From positions 2,976,001 to 3,040,000 of the forward strand of contig NZ_PEFL01000001.1 of NCBI RefSeq assembly GCF_002754475.1: 64,000 nucleotides of DNA. The letters are read 5' to 3'. The notes beneath the pieces are model-generated. The model searched no databases. It was given only the letters and a program-made list of their open reading frames with translations, and was not told where the DNA came from. This DNA is from Comamonas sp. 26 (GTDB lineage: Bacteria; Pseudomonadota; Gammaproteobacteria; Burkholderiales; Burkholderiaceae_C). Below, one piece after another: positions 53,905 through 62,934 of the stretch; within the stretch, counting starts at the first letter, position 1; each line of letters starts with the position of its first letter. Made by a program: the position numbers and the translations under genes.

Positions 53905-55152
53905 TTATTTATTCCCCAGCCAGGCAACGCTGTTGAGGAAGATACGCACCAGTTCTGTCTGGCGGCGCACGCCCGTCTTGGAGAAGATGGAGCGCAGATG
54001 AGCACGAGCCGTGTTGCGGCGAATGTTCAGTGCTTCTGCCGCTTCTTCCAGCGACAAACCATTGGCCAGTTGAATCGCTAGCGAAGTCTCGGCCGGTGTC
54101 AGCTGGAACAGCTGCTGGGCCAGCTTGACGGGTGGGTCGGCCTTTCCACCGGTATCGCGCACAAAGACCGCAACGCTAGGGCGTTGCTTGCCTTCGGTCC
54201 ACTCGTCAGGGGAGATGCTTTGCACCACCACACCCCAGTTGAGCTGACCGGACTGACGGCTCACCGACATGCCTTCGGTCATCGACAGACGCGAGACCTG
54301 GGTATGCATCAGCGCGTCTTTGATGAGGCGCTGCAGCTTGCGGTTGTCGTTGGCATAGTTGGCTTCCAGCACGCCGCCGGTGATCTTCAGCCCGTCCTGC
54401 ATGTCCAGAATGCCGGCCGCTGCCGGGTTGCATTCCAGCACATTGCCGTTCTGATCGAGGATGACCACACCCACCATCAGCTGGGCCGTGGCCTTGCTGT
54501 AGAGGGAGATGACCTGACGGTCCTGATTCACGGACAGATGCAGGTTCAGCGCGCGCTTGATGTGCGGCAGCATCATGGTGCCAAAGGCACGCTCCTGCTT
54601 GGTGAAAGCAGGAGCACCTTCGGGCCTGGTGACACGCAGACCGTAGACGCAGCTGTCCTTGGTGACAATGTCGGCAGCCATTACATGGAAGACCTGCATC
54701 TGCTTGCACCAGTCGTTGTAATAGCTCGAAGCGCGCCACTCGGACTCTGGCATCACATCGCCCAGCGTCACGATGCGGTCGGTCGGCATGCTGCGAAACG
54801 GGCTCATGCTGATCTTGGGGCAGTTCGGCATCAGATCGCGACGATCGCCGGCAACCGAGACGATCAAACCCACATCATCGGCAGAGCCGGGACGCACGAT
54901 CAAGGATGCGTAGTTGCCGCCCAGTTGCAAGCGCAAGGTTTCCAGAAAAGTCTTCCAGCCCTCTGGGTCCATGGCGGCCTCATACAGCTGGCTGATGAGC
55001 GCACTGAATTGCTCGGCCGTCACGAACGGAGCGTCGGCAGCCACCCGTACAGGTACAGGGGTGTCGAATATAGGCACATCTTTAATCACACAGGCAATGG
55101 AGCTTGGTGTGTAGGTGGAGAAACCCATCTTTGCGAAAGCGCTGTCCATCAT
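53905..55152 (-). CDS. LuxR-type transcriptional regulator (TeiR/TesR-like)
   Basis: This regulator of about 415 residues has a C-terminal LuxR-type helix-turn-helix (about 345-405; LTPAETSLAIQLANGLSLEEAAEALNIRRNTARAHLRSIF). The N-terminal part (about 45-330) is sensor-like, with a PAS-like middle (VGVVILDQNGNVLECNPAAAGIL). The C. testosteroni testosterone-inducible activator TeiR/TesR has the same build (from memory, about 390 residues). I cannot say if this is the orthologue or a paralogue. It is the only transcriptional regulator in the window. It lies 36 bases behind the thiolase gene on the same strand. The start at 55152 is set by GAGGAG. Confidence 0.87.
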   Translation of the reverse strand: MMDSAFAKMGFSTYTPSSIACVIKDVPIFDTPVPVRVAADAPFVTAEQFSALISQLYEAAMDPEGWKTFLETLRLQLGGNYASLIVRPGSADDVGLIVSVAGDRRDLMPNCPKISMSPFRSMPTDRIVTLGDVMPESEWRASSYYNDWCKQMQVFHVMAADIVTKDSCVYGLRVTRPEGAPAFTKQERAFGTMMLPHIKRALNLHLSVNQDRQVISLYSKATAQLMVGVVILDQNGNVLECNPAAAGILDMQDGLKITGGVLEANYANDNRKLQRLIKDALMHTQVSRLSMTEGMSVSRQSGQLNWGVVVQSISPDEWTEGKQRPSVAVFVRDTGGKADPPVKLAQQLFQLTPAETSLAIQLANGLSLEEAAEALNIRRNTARAHLRSIFSKTGVRRQTELVRIFLNSVAWLGNK

Positions 55153-55188
55153 TCTCATCTCCTCAATTGAAGACTGGTTTCAGGCAGT

Positions 55189-56391
55189 TCAGTTCAGCTC
55201 AAACAAGCCAGCAGCACCCATGCCGCCGCCAATACACATGCTCACCACCACAAAACGGACACCGCGGCGGCGACCTTCCAGCAGGGCGTGGCCTACCAGG
55301 CGCGCGCCCGACATGCCGAAGGGGTGACCGATAGAGATCGCGCCGCCGTTGACGTTCAAGCGGTCATCTGGAATACCCAGCTGATCGCGGCTGTAGATTA
55401 CCTGACAGGCGAAGGCTTCGTTAATTTCCCACAGACCAATATCCCCCACGGTCAGGCCGTGCTGTTTGAGCAGCTTGGGGATAGCGTACACAGGGCCGAT
55501 ACCCATCTCATCCGTACGGCAGCCTGCCACCGCCACGCCGCGATAGGTACCCAGAGGTGCCAGACCACGGGCGCGGGCTTCGTCAGCACTCATCACCACG
55601 CAGGCACTGGCACCGTCAGACAGTTGCGAGGCATTTCCGGCCGTGATGAACTGGCCTTCTGGCACCCACTTACCGTTCTTCCAGACGGGCTTGAGCTTGG
55701 CCAGGCTTTCCAGCGTGGTTTCAGCGCGGTTGCCTTCGTCGCGGGTCAGCGTCACTTCTTCGGTGCCAGTGACGTTGCCTTCTTTGTCAAACAGCTGCTT
55801 GACGGTGGTCAAAGGCACGATTTCGTCGTCGAACAGGCCCTTGGCCTGAGCAGCAGCCACGCGCTGCTGGCTGCGCAGCGAGTATTCGTCCTGGGCTTCG
55901 CGACTGATGCCATAACGCTGGCTGACCAGCTCGGCAGTCTCGATCATCTGGATGTAGGCAGTGGGCTCTGCAGCCAGCACGGCCTTGGACTGGGCGCGAT
56001 ACGAATTCTTGTACTTGTTCTGCACCAGAGAGATGGACTCCAGGCCACCGGCGACGGCAATGTCCAGCTCGCCGGTCATGATGCTCTTGGAGGCCGTGGC
56101 AATACTCATCAGGCCCGATGCGCACATGCGGTCGATCACCATGCCGCCCACGGACTCTGGCAGACCCGCGGTGTAGCCGCACAGGCGGCCCAGGTTGTAG
56201 CCCTGTGTGCCTTGCTGGGCCGCGATGCCCAGAATGACATCGCCTACATCCTCACCAGCCACACCCACCTTGTTCAGTGCCGCACGAATGACGTGACCGC
56301 CCAGCACCGGAGCCTCGGTGTCATTGAATGCACCGCGGTAAGCCTTGCCAATGGGGGTACGTGCCGTCGAAACGATGACTGCGTCTTTCAT
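55189..56391 (-). CDS. Acetyl-CoA acyltransferase (thiolase)
   Basis: This protein of about 400 residues has the full thiolase set: [17 protein letters not shown] with the nucleophilic Cys, [19 protein letters not shown] with the His, and [17 protein letters not shown] with the second Cys. It would cleave a 3-ketoacyl-CoA. Placement near ipdF and MaoC suggests ring C/D degradation, as FadA6 in actinobacteria (ScdF-type in Comamonas), but a side-chain thiolase is possible. The ATG at 56391 has TTAGGAGACAAG upstream. Length and motifs are intact, unlike the thiolase at 49545. Confidence 0.88.
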   Translation of the reverse strand: MKDAVIVSTARTPIGKAYRGAFNDTEAPVLGGHVIRAALNKVGVAGEDVGDVILGIAAQQGTQGYNLGRLCGYTAGLPESVGGMVIDRMCASGLMSIATASKSIMTGELDIAVAGGLESISLVQNKYKNSYRAQSKAVLAAEPTAYIQMIETAELVSQRYGISREAQDEYSLRSQQRVAAAQAKGLFDDEIVPLTTVKQLFDKEGNVTGTEEVTLTRDEGNRAETTLESLAKLKPVWKNGKWVPEGQFITAGNASQLSDGASACVVMSADEARARGLAPLGTYRGVAVAGCRTDEMGIGPVYAIPKLLKQHGLTVGDIGLWEINEAFACQVIYSRDQLGIPDDRLNVNGGAISIGHPFGMSGARLVGHALLEGRRRGVRFVVVSMCIGGGMGAAGLFELN

Positions 56392-56486
56392 ATCTTGTCT
56401 CCTAACTAACTGTTCGTCGCGCCCTGGGCAGCTTGCGCAGCCCTGATCGAGGTCGGCCACTCTGTCGGCAGCTCATCCCTCTTCAT

Positions 56487-56523
56487 AAAAAATGCAAACG
56501 CTGCCGGGACAGCTGTTTGCATT
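56487..56523 (-). terminator. Hairpin between MaoC and thiolase
   Basis: A stem AATGCAAAC / GTTTGCATT with an inner GCTG / CAGC and AAAA on its left lies 4 bases after the MaoC stop. It probably ends the ipdF-maoC transcript, so the thiolase-luxR pair may have its own promoter. Confidence 0.6.
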
Positions 56524-56526
56524 CAC

Positions 56527-57012
56527 TCAATTTTCCTGGATAAAAAACAGTCTGCTGATCGTTTCGACCACGCATCCGGGTTTGTCCTGCCCCTTGACCT
56601 GCACCGTGATACGGATCGTGACTTGCACGCCGTCCGTGCCAATCGGGGTCGCAGCAACCACCTCGCCACTGCCGCGAACCCACGAGTTCACCAACACGGG
56701 CGATGGAAAACGCACCTTCTCGCAGCCATAGTTCACGCCCATCTTCAGGTCTTCATAGACCACGAGCTGGGGCAAAAACAGATTGGCCAGCGACAGCGTC
56801 AGATAGCCGTGAGCCACGCAGGCACCAAACGGGCCGTTCCTGGCCTGTTCGGGGTCCACATGAATCCACTGGTGATCGCCCGTGGCATCGGCAAACTGGT
56901 TGATGCGTTCCTGATTGATCTGCATCCACTCGGTTTCGCCCAGCTGGCGGCCGACCGAAGCCAGCACCGCAGCAGCAGAGCCAAACACTACTTTTTCAGC
57001 AACAGCGCTCAT
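56527..57012 (-). CDS. MaoC-like enoyl-CoA hydratase
   Basis: This 161-residue hotdog-fold protein has the R-hydratase motif FADATGDHQWIHVDPEQAR, with the catalytic Asp and His, and then FGACVAHGYLTLSLA. It would hydrate an enoyl-CoA to an (R)-3-hydroxyacyl-CoA. It starts 3 bases after the ipdF stop, so the two enzymes probably act in the same pathway (ring C/D degradation, inferred). Confidence 0.87.
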   Translation of the reverse strand: MSAVAEKVVFGSAAAVLASVGRQLGETEWMQINQERINQFADATGDHQWIHVDPEQARNGPFGACVAHGYLTLSLANLFLPQLVVYEDLKMGVNYGCEKVRFPSPVLVNSWVRGSGEVVAATPIGTDGVQVTIRITVQVKGQDKPGCVVETISRLFFIQEN

Positions 57013-57015
57013 CGC

Positions 57016-57801
57016 TCAAGCCCTTTGCGAGCTGACGGACACCACTTCACCCGTCATGTACGAAGAGTAGTCGCTGGCCAGGAAAATCATGACGTTTGCC
57101 ACTTCCCAAGGCTCAGCACCGCGGCCAAATGCTTCTTTTTCAGACAGTTTGGCCAGCAGCTCTTCAGACGCCGACTTCTTGAGGAAAGCGTGGATGGCAA
57201 TGGAAGGTGCCACCGCATTGATGCGGATACCGAACTCGGCCGCTTCCAGCGCCGAGCAGCGCGTGAAAGCCATCACACCGGCCTTGGCCGCTGCGTAATG
57301 CGCCTGCTCGGTCTGAGCGCGCCAGCCCAGCACCGAAGCGTTGTTCACGATCACGCCCTTGCCACGTGGCTGCATGACCTTGAGCGCAGCGCGGGTCATG
57401 CGGAAGGTGCCGGTCAGCGTGATATCGATGACCTTGGCCCACTCCTCGTCGCTCATGTCAACGACTTTGCAGCTGGTGCCCATGCCGGCGTTGTTGATCA
57501 GTACATCGATGCCGCCCATGGTGCTATCGGCTTCGGAGATCAGTGCCTGCACCTGCTCTTCCTTGCTCACGTCGCAGAGCTTTCCGAAGACCTGGGTCAA
57601 ACCCGTATCTTTCTTGATCTGCTCCACCGCCTCAGCCAGGCGGCGCTCGTGCACATCGGAAATCACCAAGGCTTTGCAGCCTTCTTCTGCTGCACGTTTT
57701 GCAGCGGAGAAACCAATACCAGCGCCAGCAGCAGCGGTAACGAGCACAGTCTTGCCCTTGAGCAAGTCGTGGGGAGCAACGTAAGAAGGAGCGCTATTCA
57801 T
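57016..57801 (-). CDS. ipdF: IpdF-like SDR (ring C/D degradation)
   Basis: This 261-residue SDR has the unusual cofactor motif VTAAAGAGIG, NNAGMG, a catalytic Ser (NNASVLGWRAQ) and HYAAAKAG. The segments NNASVLGWRAQ, INAVAPSIA and the exact end SSYMTGEVVSVSSQRA match my memory of mycobacterial IpdF almost residue for residue. IpdF oxidises or reduces a hydroxyl during degradation of the hydroindane (HIP) rings. In Comamonas the same function is thought to belong to ScdG, so the symbol could be scdG locally. It is the first gene of a short operon with two operator-like copies upstream. Confidence 0.85.
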   Translation of the reverse strand: MNSAPSYVAPHDLLKGKTVLVTAAAGAGIGFSAAKRAAEEGCKALVISDVHERRLAEAVEQIKKDTGLTQVFGKLCDVSKEEQVQALISEADSTMGGIDVLINNAGMGTSCKVVDMSDEEWAKVIDITLTGTFRMTRAALKVMQPRGKGVIVNNASVLGWRAQTEQAHYAAAKAGVMAFTRCSALEAAEFGIRINAVAPSIAIHAFLKKSASEELLAKLSEKEAFGRGAEPWEVANVMIFLASDYSSYMTGEVVSVSSQRA

Positions 57802-57853
57802 GAGTCATCTAAGGGGAAGTTAAGTTCATCTTCAGGCTCGCGCTGCGCTGCAA

Positions 57854-57903
57854 CATCGTCACTTTGGACGATAGGTCATTCCCTAATGTCGTCCTATGGA
57901 CAC
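57854..57903 (-). promoter_or_regulatory. Two operator-like palindromes upstream of ipdF
   Basis: ATCGTC-ACTTTG-GACGAT (57855-57872) has perfect 6-bp arms and one mismatch from the consensus. CGTCC-TATGGAC (57890-57901) is a second site with a shorter 3-base spacer. Both lie 50-100 bases upstream of the ipdF start. This is the only doubled site in the window. Confidence 0.5.
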
Positions 57904-57918
57904 TTGAAAGGCGGAAAA

Positions 57919-57956
57919 GCGGAAAAAACCCTCTGGCTAACCCTAGGTTTTTCCGC
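57919..57956. terminator. Hairpin after the ACAD at 58021
   Basis: Arms GCGGAAAAAACC / GGTTTTTCCGC (one bulge) lie 65-100 bases beyond the stop at 58021 and upstream of the ipdF operator-like sites, so this may separate the two minus-strand transcripts. Confidence 0.5.
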
Positions 57957-58020
57957 ATTCTCAATGACACCCATCAGCGTATCTACCTACGCCAAAAGGC
58001 GGCAGCGCGGCCCACAAAAA

Positions 58021-59199
58021 TCAGCGCGGCATGCCTAAAGCGCGCTCAGCCATCAGGTTCAGCTGAATCTCATTGGTGCCGGCGTAGATCGTGTCCGCGC
58101 GGCTGACCAGCCACAGCTGCTGCAACGCAGCAAGAGCAGGATCCTTGAGCTCCAGTTCGCCCTGCTCGCCCAGCACATCCATTGCCAGCTCACCCAGATC
58201 GCGGTGCCAGTTGGACCACGCGTACTTGGAAACCGAGGCCACGCGGAAAGGCGTGTCTTCGCGGCTGGAGCGCAGCGCGTGCGCGCGCAGTGTCTGCAAG
58301 CCCATATCTGCCTTGGCAATGCGCTGACGAATCAGCGGATCGCGAGCCGTGCCATTGCGCTTGGCCAGATCAATGATCAGATCCAGCTCATAGCGGAAAT
58401 GCGCCTGCTGGCCCAGCGTGGATGCACCGCGCTCACAGCCCAGCAAGTACATGGCAACCTTCCAGCCGTCGCCCACGGGGCCCAGATGCAAAGCACCATC
58501 GGTGCGGGCTCCGTCGAAGAAGACTTCATTGAATTCAGAAGTCCCTGTGATCTGGCGAATCGGGCGTACTTCTACGCCCGCCTGCTTGATGGGCACCAGC
58601 AGCAGCACCATGCCGGCATGGCGGGCACTGGCCACGGGCACGCTGGCTTCTTCGGTGCGGGCCAGCACAAAGACCCATTCGGACTCATGCGCCCACGATG
58701 TCCAGACCTTTTGGCCGTGAATCACCCACTCGCCCGTCGCCGGGTCACGGTTGGCTTTGGTGCGGATAGCCGCCAGGTCAGAGCCCGCGCCGGGTTCGGA
58801 GTAGCCCTGCGCCCAGTAGTCGGTGCCCGCCAGAATGCCGGGCAGAAAACGGGCCTTCTGTTCTGCCGAGCCAAACGCCATCAGCGTAGGGGCCAGCAGC
58901 GTCTCGCCAATGTGGCCTATACGGCCGGGGCCGCCGCTGCGCACATATTCCTCATGGAAGATGACTTGCTGCGACAGCGGTGCATTGCGACCGCCATATT
59001 GCGTGTCCCAGCCCAGACCCGTCCAGCCGCCCTTGGCCAGTTCCCGCTCCCACTCTTTGGCGAGCTGGGCGTCATAGCCCTCAGCCCCCAGACCGCTGGC
59101 ATGCTTGAGGGGCGCGAACTTGCCCGTCAAGTGCTGGGCCATCCATTCACGCACTTCAGCGCGAAAGGCTTCATTGATTTCTGATTCCTGCATGTTCAT
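58021..59199 (-). CDS. Acyl-CoA dehydrogenase, FAD-motif subunit of a pair
   Basis: This ACAD of about 392 residues has GYSEPGAGSDLAAIRT, HGQKVWTSWAHESEWVFVLART and the end AGTNEIQLNLMAERALGM. It is the second member of a pair: its ATG overlaps the stop of the 379-residue ACAD by 4 bases (ATGA), implying coupled translation and a heteromer. A role in ring-derived or side-chain acyl-CoA oxidation is inferred. The start at 59199, behind GGAGGCAGC, is preferred over 59253. Confidence 0.87.
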   Translation of the reverse strand: MNMQESEINEAFRAEVREWMAQHLTGKFAPLKHASGLGAEGYDAQLAKEWERELAKGGWTGLGWDTQYGGRNAPLSQQVIFHEEYVRSGGPGRIGHIGETLLAPTLMAFGSAEQKARFLPGILAGTDYWAQGYSEPGAGSDLAAIRTKANRDPATGEWVIHGQKVWTSWAHESEWVFVLARTEEASVPVASARHAGMVLLLVPIKQAGVEVRPIRQITGTSEFNEVFFDGARTDGALHLGPVGDGWKVAMYLLGCERGASTLGQQAHFRYELDLIIDLAKRNGTARDPLIRQRIAKADMGLQTLRAHALRSSREDTPFRVASVSKYAWSNWHRDLGELAMDVLGEQGELELKDPALAALQQLWLVSRADTIYAGTNEIQLNLMAERALGMPR

Positions 59200-60335
59200 G
59201 CTGCCTCCGTCACGCTCTCGTCCAACAAACGCGCAGCCACTTGCTCGCGCCACTGCTCCACAGTCCCTAGACGCTGGCTGGCAGCCTGCGCGCGGCGGAA
59301 GAACAAATGGGGATCAAACTCCCAGGTGAAGCCCACGCCGCCATGCAGCTGTATGCTTTCACGCGTAGAAAAGAGAGCGGCTTCCGCAGCATCTGTGCGG
59401 GCTTGTGCTGCAAAATAGGTCAGATCGCTTGCATCACCTGCGGTATCAGCTATGAAAGCTGCAGCGTAAACGGCTGATCTGGCCGTCTCCACCTTCACCA
59501 GCATCTGCGCTGCACGGTGCTTGACGCCTTGGAAGCTGCCCACGGCTTTTCCAAACTGCTGGCGCTCTTTGGTGTAATTCACAGCCAGATTCAGCGCACG
59601 GTCGGCCACGCCAACCTGCTCAGCGGCCAAGCCAATCGCCGCCAGATTGCGGGTCTGAGCCCACAGTTTTTTGAGCGCGTCGCCATGCACCAGCACGGCA
59701 GCGCCGGTCAGGCTCACATTCACGGCAGCCACATTGGCGCTGCTGCGTGTGGCGTCCACCGTCGTCAGCGCCTGCACACTCAGGCCTTGCGCCTTGGCGG
59801 ATACCTCCAGCAAGCCCAGCGACCCGCAGGGCAGCGTGGCGGGCAGCAAAAACACATCGGCGTGCGAGCCCGAGCCCACTTGATTCCACTGGCCGTTCAG
59901 CACCAGCGTATCGCCGTCAACCGTCACCGTCGCAGCAGCAGGCAGCTCGCCGCGCACCGTCATGCCCAGCACGCAGATCTGGCCCGATGCAGCCAGTCGC
60001 TCCACCACGGGCAAGCCTTTTTCGCTCATGCTCAGCGCCTTCCACAGCGGGGTGACGGCAATGACAGCATCAAAAAACGGCACGCAGGCCAGGTGGTAAC
60101 CCATCTGCTCTTGCAGCAGCACCAGCTCGCGCCAGCCAAGGCCCATGCCGCCTGCGGCTTCGGGCAGAGCCACGCTGCACCAACCCATGTCCACCACTTC
60201 CTGCCACAGAGCGCGGTCCAGGCCACCTTCTGTTTCTGAGACTTTGCGCACTTGCGCCGTGGTGCTTTTTTCCTGCAAAAACACCGCCGCGCTTTCGGCA
60301 ATCATTTTTTGTTCTTCGTTCAGACTTAAATCCAT
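59196..60335 (-). CDS. Acyl-CoA dehydrogenase, partner subunit of a pair
   Basis: This 379-residue ACAD starts MDLSLNEEQKMIAESAAVFL and has SIQLHGGVGFTWEFDPHLFFRRA at the C-terminus. It lacks the SEP-AGSD and GQK-WTS blocks, which are in the overlapping downstream gene. The order (partner type first, FAD-motif type second) is the same as the two domains of the fused protein at 43127. Confidence 0.86.
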   Translation of the reverse strand: MDLSLNEEQKMIAESAAVFLQEKSTTAQVRKVSETEGGLDRALWQEVVDMGWCSVALPEAAGGMGLGWRELVLLQEQMGYHLACVPFFDAVIAVTPLWKALSMSEKGLPVVERLAASGQICVLGMTVRGELPAAATVTVDGDTLVLNGQWNQVGSGSHADVFLLPATLPCGSLGLLEVSAKAQGLSVQALTTVDATRSSANVAAVNVSLTGAAVLVHGDALKKLWAQTRNLAAIGLAAEQVGVADRALNLAVNYTKERQQFGKAVGSFQGVKHRAAQMLVKVETARSAVYAAAFIADTAGDASDLTYFAAQARTDAAEAALFSTRESIQLHGGVGFTWEFDPHLFFRRAQAASQRLGTVEQWREQVAARLLDESVTEAA

Positions 60336-60414
60336 GATGGCTCGCGTCCTGCGTTTTTATTGAATAACCAGAGCCGGGCAGCGAGTCCCGGCTGCGCTCT
60401 TGCCGCTGCTGCAA

Positions 60415-61290
60415 TCAGGTGCCATAGACCTTTTGCGGGGCCTTGCCTTGTGTAATGAGCTGATCCACCACGGCCGTCAGCTCGGCGGGCTCCCAGCGGC
60501 CTTGCTTGTCGTTGATGGTGCCGGTGAACCAGCCATCGGCCACGGACAGCTCGCCGCCCTTGGATTCAAAGCAACGGCCCGTCACATGCCTGGACTGGCT
60601 GCTGCCCAGCCACACCACGATGGAAGCCACGTTCATGGGGTCCCACACATCAAAACCAGACTCGGGCTTCTTGACCATGTCGGGCATGGCGCCTTCGGTC
60701 ATAGAGGTACGCGCTGCAGGTGCCAGGCAGTTGACCGTGATGCCGTAGCGGGCCAGCTCGGCTGCCTGCACCAGCGTCAGGCCCGCAATACCAGCCTTGG
60801 CAGCCGCGTAGTTGCTCTGACCGATGGAGCCCTGGAGACCCGCACCTGAGCTGGTGTTGATGATGCGAGCGTCCACATCCTTGCCCGCCTTCTTCTGGTC
60901 GCGCCAGTAGCCGCCGAACACCTTGGCCATGCAGAAGTGTCCACGCAGATGCACGCGCATGACCATGTCCCAGTCTTCTTCTGACAGGCTCAGGAACATG
61001 CGGTCGCGCAGCACACCGGCGTTGTTGACGATCACGTTCACATCGCCAAAGGCTGCCAGCGTGGCATCCAGAATCGACTGCACGCCAGCCACGGTGGTGA
61101 TGTCACCAGTGTTGGCAATGGCCTGACCACCTGCGGCCTTGACTTCATCGGCCACCGCCTGAGCGGCTTCAGCGCGAATGTCGTTAATCACCACATTTGC
61201 ACCCTCTTGCGCGAAGGCCAGCGCATAAGCGCGGCCCAGGCCACCGCCTGCACCAGTAATGACGACGGTTCTCTGGTTGCAAATACCCAT
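60415..61290 (-). CDS. SDR, multifunctional-enzyme-type 3-hydroxyacyl-CoA dehydrogenase
   Basis: This 291-residue SDR starts MGICNQRTVVITGAGGGLGRAYALAFA, then NNAGVLRDRMF, a Ser in NTSSGAGLQGS and YAAAK. It resembles the dehydrogenase unit of peroxisomal MFE-2/17-beta-HSD4 and mycobacterial steroid beta-hydroxyacyl-CoA dehydrogenases. It probably oxidises the 3-hydroxyacyl-CoA formed after the ACAD pair and a MaoC hydratase. The ATG follows GGGGAAAG. The gap to the amidase gene upstream is 57 bases. Confidence 0.85.
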   Translation of the reverse strand: MGICNQRTVVITGAGGGLGRAYALAFAQEGANVVINDIRAEAAQAVADEVKAAGGQAIANTGDITTVAGVQSILDATLAAFGDVNVIVNNAGVLRDRMFLSLSEEDWDMVMRVHLRGHFCMAKVFGGYWRDQKKAGKDVDARIINTSSGAGLQGSIGQSNYAAAKAGIAGLTLVQAAELARYGITVNCLAPAARTSMTEGAMPDMVKKPESGFDVWDPMNVASIVVWLGSSQSRHVTGRCFESKGGELSVADGWFTGTINDKQGRWEPAELTAVVDQLITQGKAPQKVYGT

Positions 61291-61347
61291 TTCTTTCCCC
61301 TTTTGCTTGCTGTGCAGACGGTCTCAGAACCCATCTGCTTTCTTGAA

Positions 61348-62907
61348 TTACGCTTTGAAGACAGACAGATCCGGTGTGCGATCTGCCCATGGAACGGTTT
61401 GCTCCAGCTGCGCGGCCAGGCCAAACAGACGGCCTTCGCGACCGAATGGGGCCGCGAAGTGCGCACCCACCGGCAGGTTGTCCTTCGTCCAGTGCATGGG
61501 CACGGACATGGCTGGCTGGCCGGTCATATTGAACAAAGCGGTATAGGGCGAGGCCTTCACCGCTTCGCGTGCGAACGAGTCATAGGGCTGGTCCAGCGTC
61601 AGCACGCCCAGCAGCGGCGGCGGCACGGCCATCACAGGCGTCAAAACGAGGTCGTACTTGAGGAAGAAACGATCCAGAATCTGGCCCGCAGTATCGAAAT
61701 TGGTGCGCGCCATCAGCATCTGCTCTGCGGTATAGGTCTTGGCTTTTTCCAGATACAGCCAATCCATCTGTTCGACCTCATCCTGGCGCACGGCTCGACC
61801 CAGCTGCTTTTCGCGGGCGCGAATGCTGGCCATCATGCCCACCGAGGTCACAATGCCCAGACCGGAGAACACATCGGCCACGGGCAGCTCTGGCATGTCT
61901 TCGACAATTTCGTGCCCCAGTGCCAGACAGGCCTTGATGGCCTTGTCCACGGCGGCCTGGCAATCGGCATGCACAGGAATGCCAAAGTAGTTCTTGGGCC
62001 AGACCGCAATCTTGAGTTTGCGAGCCCCCTGATTCAAGGCTTCGAGATAGGTGCCATCGACATCACGCGGCGGCACGGTGCGCGAGCCAGGCTCACGCCC
62101 CTGCGTCAGGTCCAGCAGATGTGCGCTGTCGCGCACCGAGCGGCTGATGACATGGTTCATGGACAGGCCCATCCAGCCCTCCATGTTCGCAGGCCCGGTT
62201 GGCAGGCGGCCACGGCTGGGCTTGAGGCCGAACAGACCGCAGTGCGAAGCAGGAATGCGGATAGAGCCGCCGCCGTCACTGGCGTGGGCCACGGGCACAA
62301 TGCCGGCGGCCACCACCGAAGCCGCGCCCCCGGACGAGCCGCCCGTTGTGTGGGCCGCATTCCAGGGGTTTGGCGACTTGCCGTAAAGCAAGGACTCGGT
62401 CGTAGGCGTCTGACCAAACTCTGGCGATGCCGTCTTGCCAAAGATATTCAGGCCAGCCGCCTTGTAGCGTGCCACCAGAGTGCTGTCGTACTCCGCCACC
62501 GCGCCCTTGAAAAAGCGGCAACCATTGGTGGTGACCGTGCCCTTCATGTACTGGTTCAGATCCTTGACCAGAAAGGGCACGCCCCACATGGGCGCCTTGG
62601 CTGTCGCTGCGGCGCGATCTGCAGCGCCGAGGGCCGACATCTGCTTGGCAAGGCCTCGGGCCAATTCATAGTCTTTGATGACTACGGCGTTGAGCTTGGG
62701 CAAAGCCTCTGTGCGTGCAATGGCAGCATCCAAGGCCTCCAGCGGCGTGAGATCACCACGGCGAATCTGCTCAGCCCATGCGTATCCATCAAGCATCTGT
62801 GACTCCTTTTTCTCCTTGGCCATTGCCGGAACCGCCGCTGCCCCCATCACAGCAGCAGCCCCTTGAATAAGGCTGCGCCTGTCCATGCCCTGATTCACTG
62901 ATTCCAT
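61348..62907 (-). CDS. Amidase-signature family hydrolase with Tat-like signal
   Basis: This protein of about 519 residues has an N-terminal twin-arginine-type leader (DRRSLIQGAAAVMGAAAVPAMA), pointing to the periplasm. The amidase signature follows: VPFLVKDL with the catalytic Lys, TTGGSSGGAASVVAAG with the cis-Ser and DGGGSIRIPAS with the nucleophile Ser. The family hydrolyses carboxamides. In this setting cleavage of amide-conjugated bile salts is attractive but unproven. A paralogue follows immediately upstream (62935). The ATG at 62907 follows GAGGAG. Confidence 0.88.
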   Translation of the reverse strand: MESVNQGMDRRSLIQGAAAVMGAAAVPAMAKEKKESQMLDGYAWAEQIRRGDLTPLEALDAAIARTEALPKLNAVVIKDYELARGLAKQMSALGAADRAAATAKAPMWGVPFLVKDLNQYMKGTVTTNGCRFFKGAVAEYDSTLVARYKAAGLNIFGKTASPEFGQTPTTESLLYGKSPNPWNAAHTTGGSSGGAASVVAAGIVPVAHASDGGGSIRIPASHCGLFGLKPSRGRLPTGPANMEGWMGLSMNHVISRSVRDSAHLLDLTQGREPGSRTVPPRDVDGTYLEALNQGARKLKIAVWPKNYFGIPVHADCQAAVDKAIKACLALGHEIVEDMPELPVADVFSGLGIVTSVGMMASIRAREKQLGRAVRQDEVEQMDWLYLEKAKTYTAEQMLMARTNFDTAGQILDRFFLKYDLVLTPVMAVPPPLLGVLTLDQPYDSFAREAVKASPYTALFNMTGQPAMSVPMHWTKDNLPVGAHFAAPFGREGRLFGLAAQLEQTVPWADRTPDLSVFKA

Positions 62908-62934
62908 GTTCTCGCTCCTCTTTTCGTTAAACAC

